From Rhizobium sp. ICMP 5592 (lineage in GTDB: Bacteria; Pseudomonadota; Alphaproteobacteria; Rhizobiales; Rhizobiaceae): DNA of 64,000 bases. The notes beneath the pieces are model-generated. The model saw nothing but the letters and a program-made list of their open reading frames with translations, did no database searches and was not told the origin of the DNA. Positions 63,166-64,000 of this stretch are shown piece after piece. Position 1 is the first letter of the stretch. Every line of letters starts with the position of its first letter. Location: positions 1,302,001 through 1,366,000 of the forward strand of contig NZ_QSNT01000002.1 of NCBI RefSeq assembly GCF_009498525.1. Reading direction: 5' to 3'. The translations under genes and the position numbers were made by a program.

Positions 63166-64000
63166 ATGGAAGCATCACGAGACATATCCCGCCTGATCGA
63201 GATCATGGCGGCGCTGCGCAATCCTCAGACCGGCTGCCCCTGGGATATCGTCCAGACCTTCGAGACGATCAAGCCCTATACGATCGAGGAGGCCTACGAG
63301 GTTTCCGATGCGATCGAGCGCAAGGACATGGATGATCTCTGCGATGAACTTGGCGACCTTCTGTTGCAGGTAGTCTTCCACGCCCGCATGGCCGAGGAAG
63401 CGGGCGACTTCTCCTTCGGCGATGTCGTCGAAGCCATCACCCGCAAGATGATCCGCCGGCATCCGCATGTCTTTGCCGTTTCGGACGCAGATACGGCGGG
63501 CGCGGTGAAGCTGCAATGGGATCAGATCAAGGCCGAGGAAAAGCGCGAGCGCACAGAACGCCGGGCGCGGCGCGGCATTTCAGAGGATTTCAAGGCGGGT
63601 TTCCTTGGCTCCGTGCAGCGCTCATTTCCGGCTTTGACCGAGGCACTGAAACTACAGGAACGTGCCGCCAAGGTCGGCTTCGACTGGTCCGCTCCGGAGC
63701 CGATCCTCGACAAGATCGAGGAAGAGATCGGTGAATTGCGGGTGGCGCTTGCCAGCGGCGACAAGGCCAAGGTCAGCGATGAACTCGGCGACCTGATCTT
63801 CGCGGTCGTCAATATCGGCCGGCATGTGGAGACGGACGCGGAGCAGGCGCTACGCGGCACCAACACGAAATTCCGCCGCCGCTTCAATCACATCGAGACA
63901 ACGCTTGAGGCGGCGGGCGAAACGCTGGAAGAAGCTTCGCTGGAACGGATGGAAGACATCTGGCAGGCGGCAAAGGCGATCGAAAGGCAGCTTGCCGAAT
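63166..64000 (+). CDS. mazG: nucleoside triphosphate pyrophosphohydrolase MazG, 3' end outside window
   Basis: Hydrolyses NTPs and dNTPs to monophosphates, protecting against damaged nucleotides and ppGpp. 278 codons visible and still open at the window end, so near complete. Two MazG domains: the first with TIEEAYEVSDAIE and DELGDLLLQVVFH (about residues 35-75), the second with IEEEIGELRVAL and DELGDLIFAVVNIGRH (about 185-225), each carrying the EExxE/ExxD metal-binding pattern. ATG at 63166. It follows the deaminase gene by 25 bases on the same strand. Confidence 0.93.
   Translation, partial: MEASRDISRLIEIMAALRNPQTGCPWDIVQTFETIKPYTIEEAYEVSDAIERKDMDDLCDELGDLLLQVVFHARMAEEAGDFSFGDVVEAITRKMIRRHPHVFAVSDADTAGAVKLQWDQIKAEEKRERTERRARRGISEDFKAGFLGSVQRSFPALTEALKLQERAAKVGFDWSAPEPILDKIEEEIGELRVALASGDKAKVSDELGDLIFAVVNIGRHVETDAEQALRGTNTKFRRRFNHIETTLEAAGETLEEASLERMEDIWQAAKAIERQLAE

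Overview
The window is high-GC chromosomal DNA from an alphaproteobacterium of the Rhizobium group. The signs are a phosphatidylcholine synthase (Pcs), an alphaproteobacterial-type LexA box (GTTC-N7-GTTC), a RIME-like intergenic palindrome pair, a glnB-glnA operon behind a sigma-54 promoter, DUF982, IalB and BMP-type ABC transporter genes, and the mfd-sdhE/recG/DUF502/glmS/glmU neighbourhood. The species cannot be fixed from the sequence alone. Most of the window is ordinary core genome with few mobile traces. I see no insertion sequence, prophage, integrase or CRISPR array.

Layout. 0.1-4.2 kb (minus): coaD, two cyclophilins with a RIME-like repeat between them, queA and tgt. 4.3-5.1 kb (plus): three tandem very small one-helix membrane proteins ending in a strong terminator. 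5.2-6.3 kb: TetR regulator with a perfect operator and an overlapping DoxX-like gene. 6.3-16.1 kb: gyrA, marC, ssb and uvrA (divergent around one SOS box), DUF72, nnrD. 16.4-18.8 kb: glnB-glnA with a sigma-54 promoter, then hspQ. 19-25 kb: IalB-like protein, YejA-like binding protein, FrnE-like DsbA, and a LysR regulator divergent from a DoxX-like and an NmrA-like gene.

25-38.5 kb: mfd-sdhE coupled by an ATGA overlap, recG, an exported phytase-like esterase, a DUF3829 lipoprotein, DUF502, glmS and glmU. 38.5-43.9 kb: a ytfQ-ytfR-ytfT-yjfF sugar ABC operon with a FadR-type regulator at its end and two tandem hairpins after the binding-protein gene. 44-48.7 kb: a nucleoside-type (BMP) ABC operon. 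48.8-53.7 kb: quinone oxidoreductase, pcs, a UbiH-type monooxygenase, an AEC carrier and ccdA. 53.7-55.4 kb: an A+T-richer stretch of poorly recognisable genes abutting the 3' end of tRNA-Lys, probably an islet. 55.7-57.2 kb: a YeaQ-type protein, a 68-residue protein, and a GntR regulator with twin palindromic operators. 57.2-62.3 kb: fpr and the sulfite/siroheme operon cysG-DUF2849-cysI-DUF934. 62.5-64 kb: a nucleoside deaminase and the start of mazG.

Most worth a second look: Tgt has lost three of the four zinc ligands of its family; GyrA carries Leu where the quinolone-sensitive Ser83 sits; the three tandem small membrane proteins; the tRNA-Lys islet with two converging, apparently truncated genes; and several well-formed regulatory sites (LexA, sigma-54, TetR, twin GntR operators, tandem hairpins in the ytf operon).
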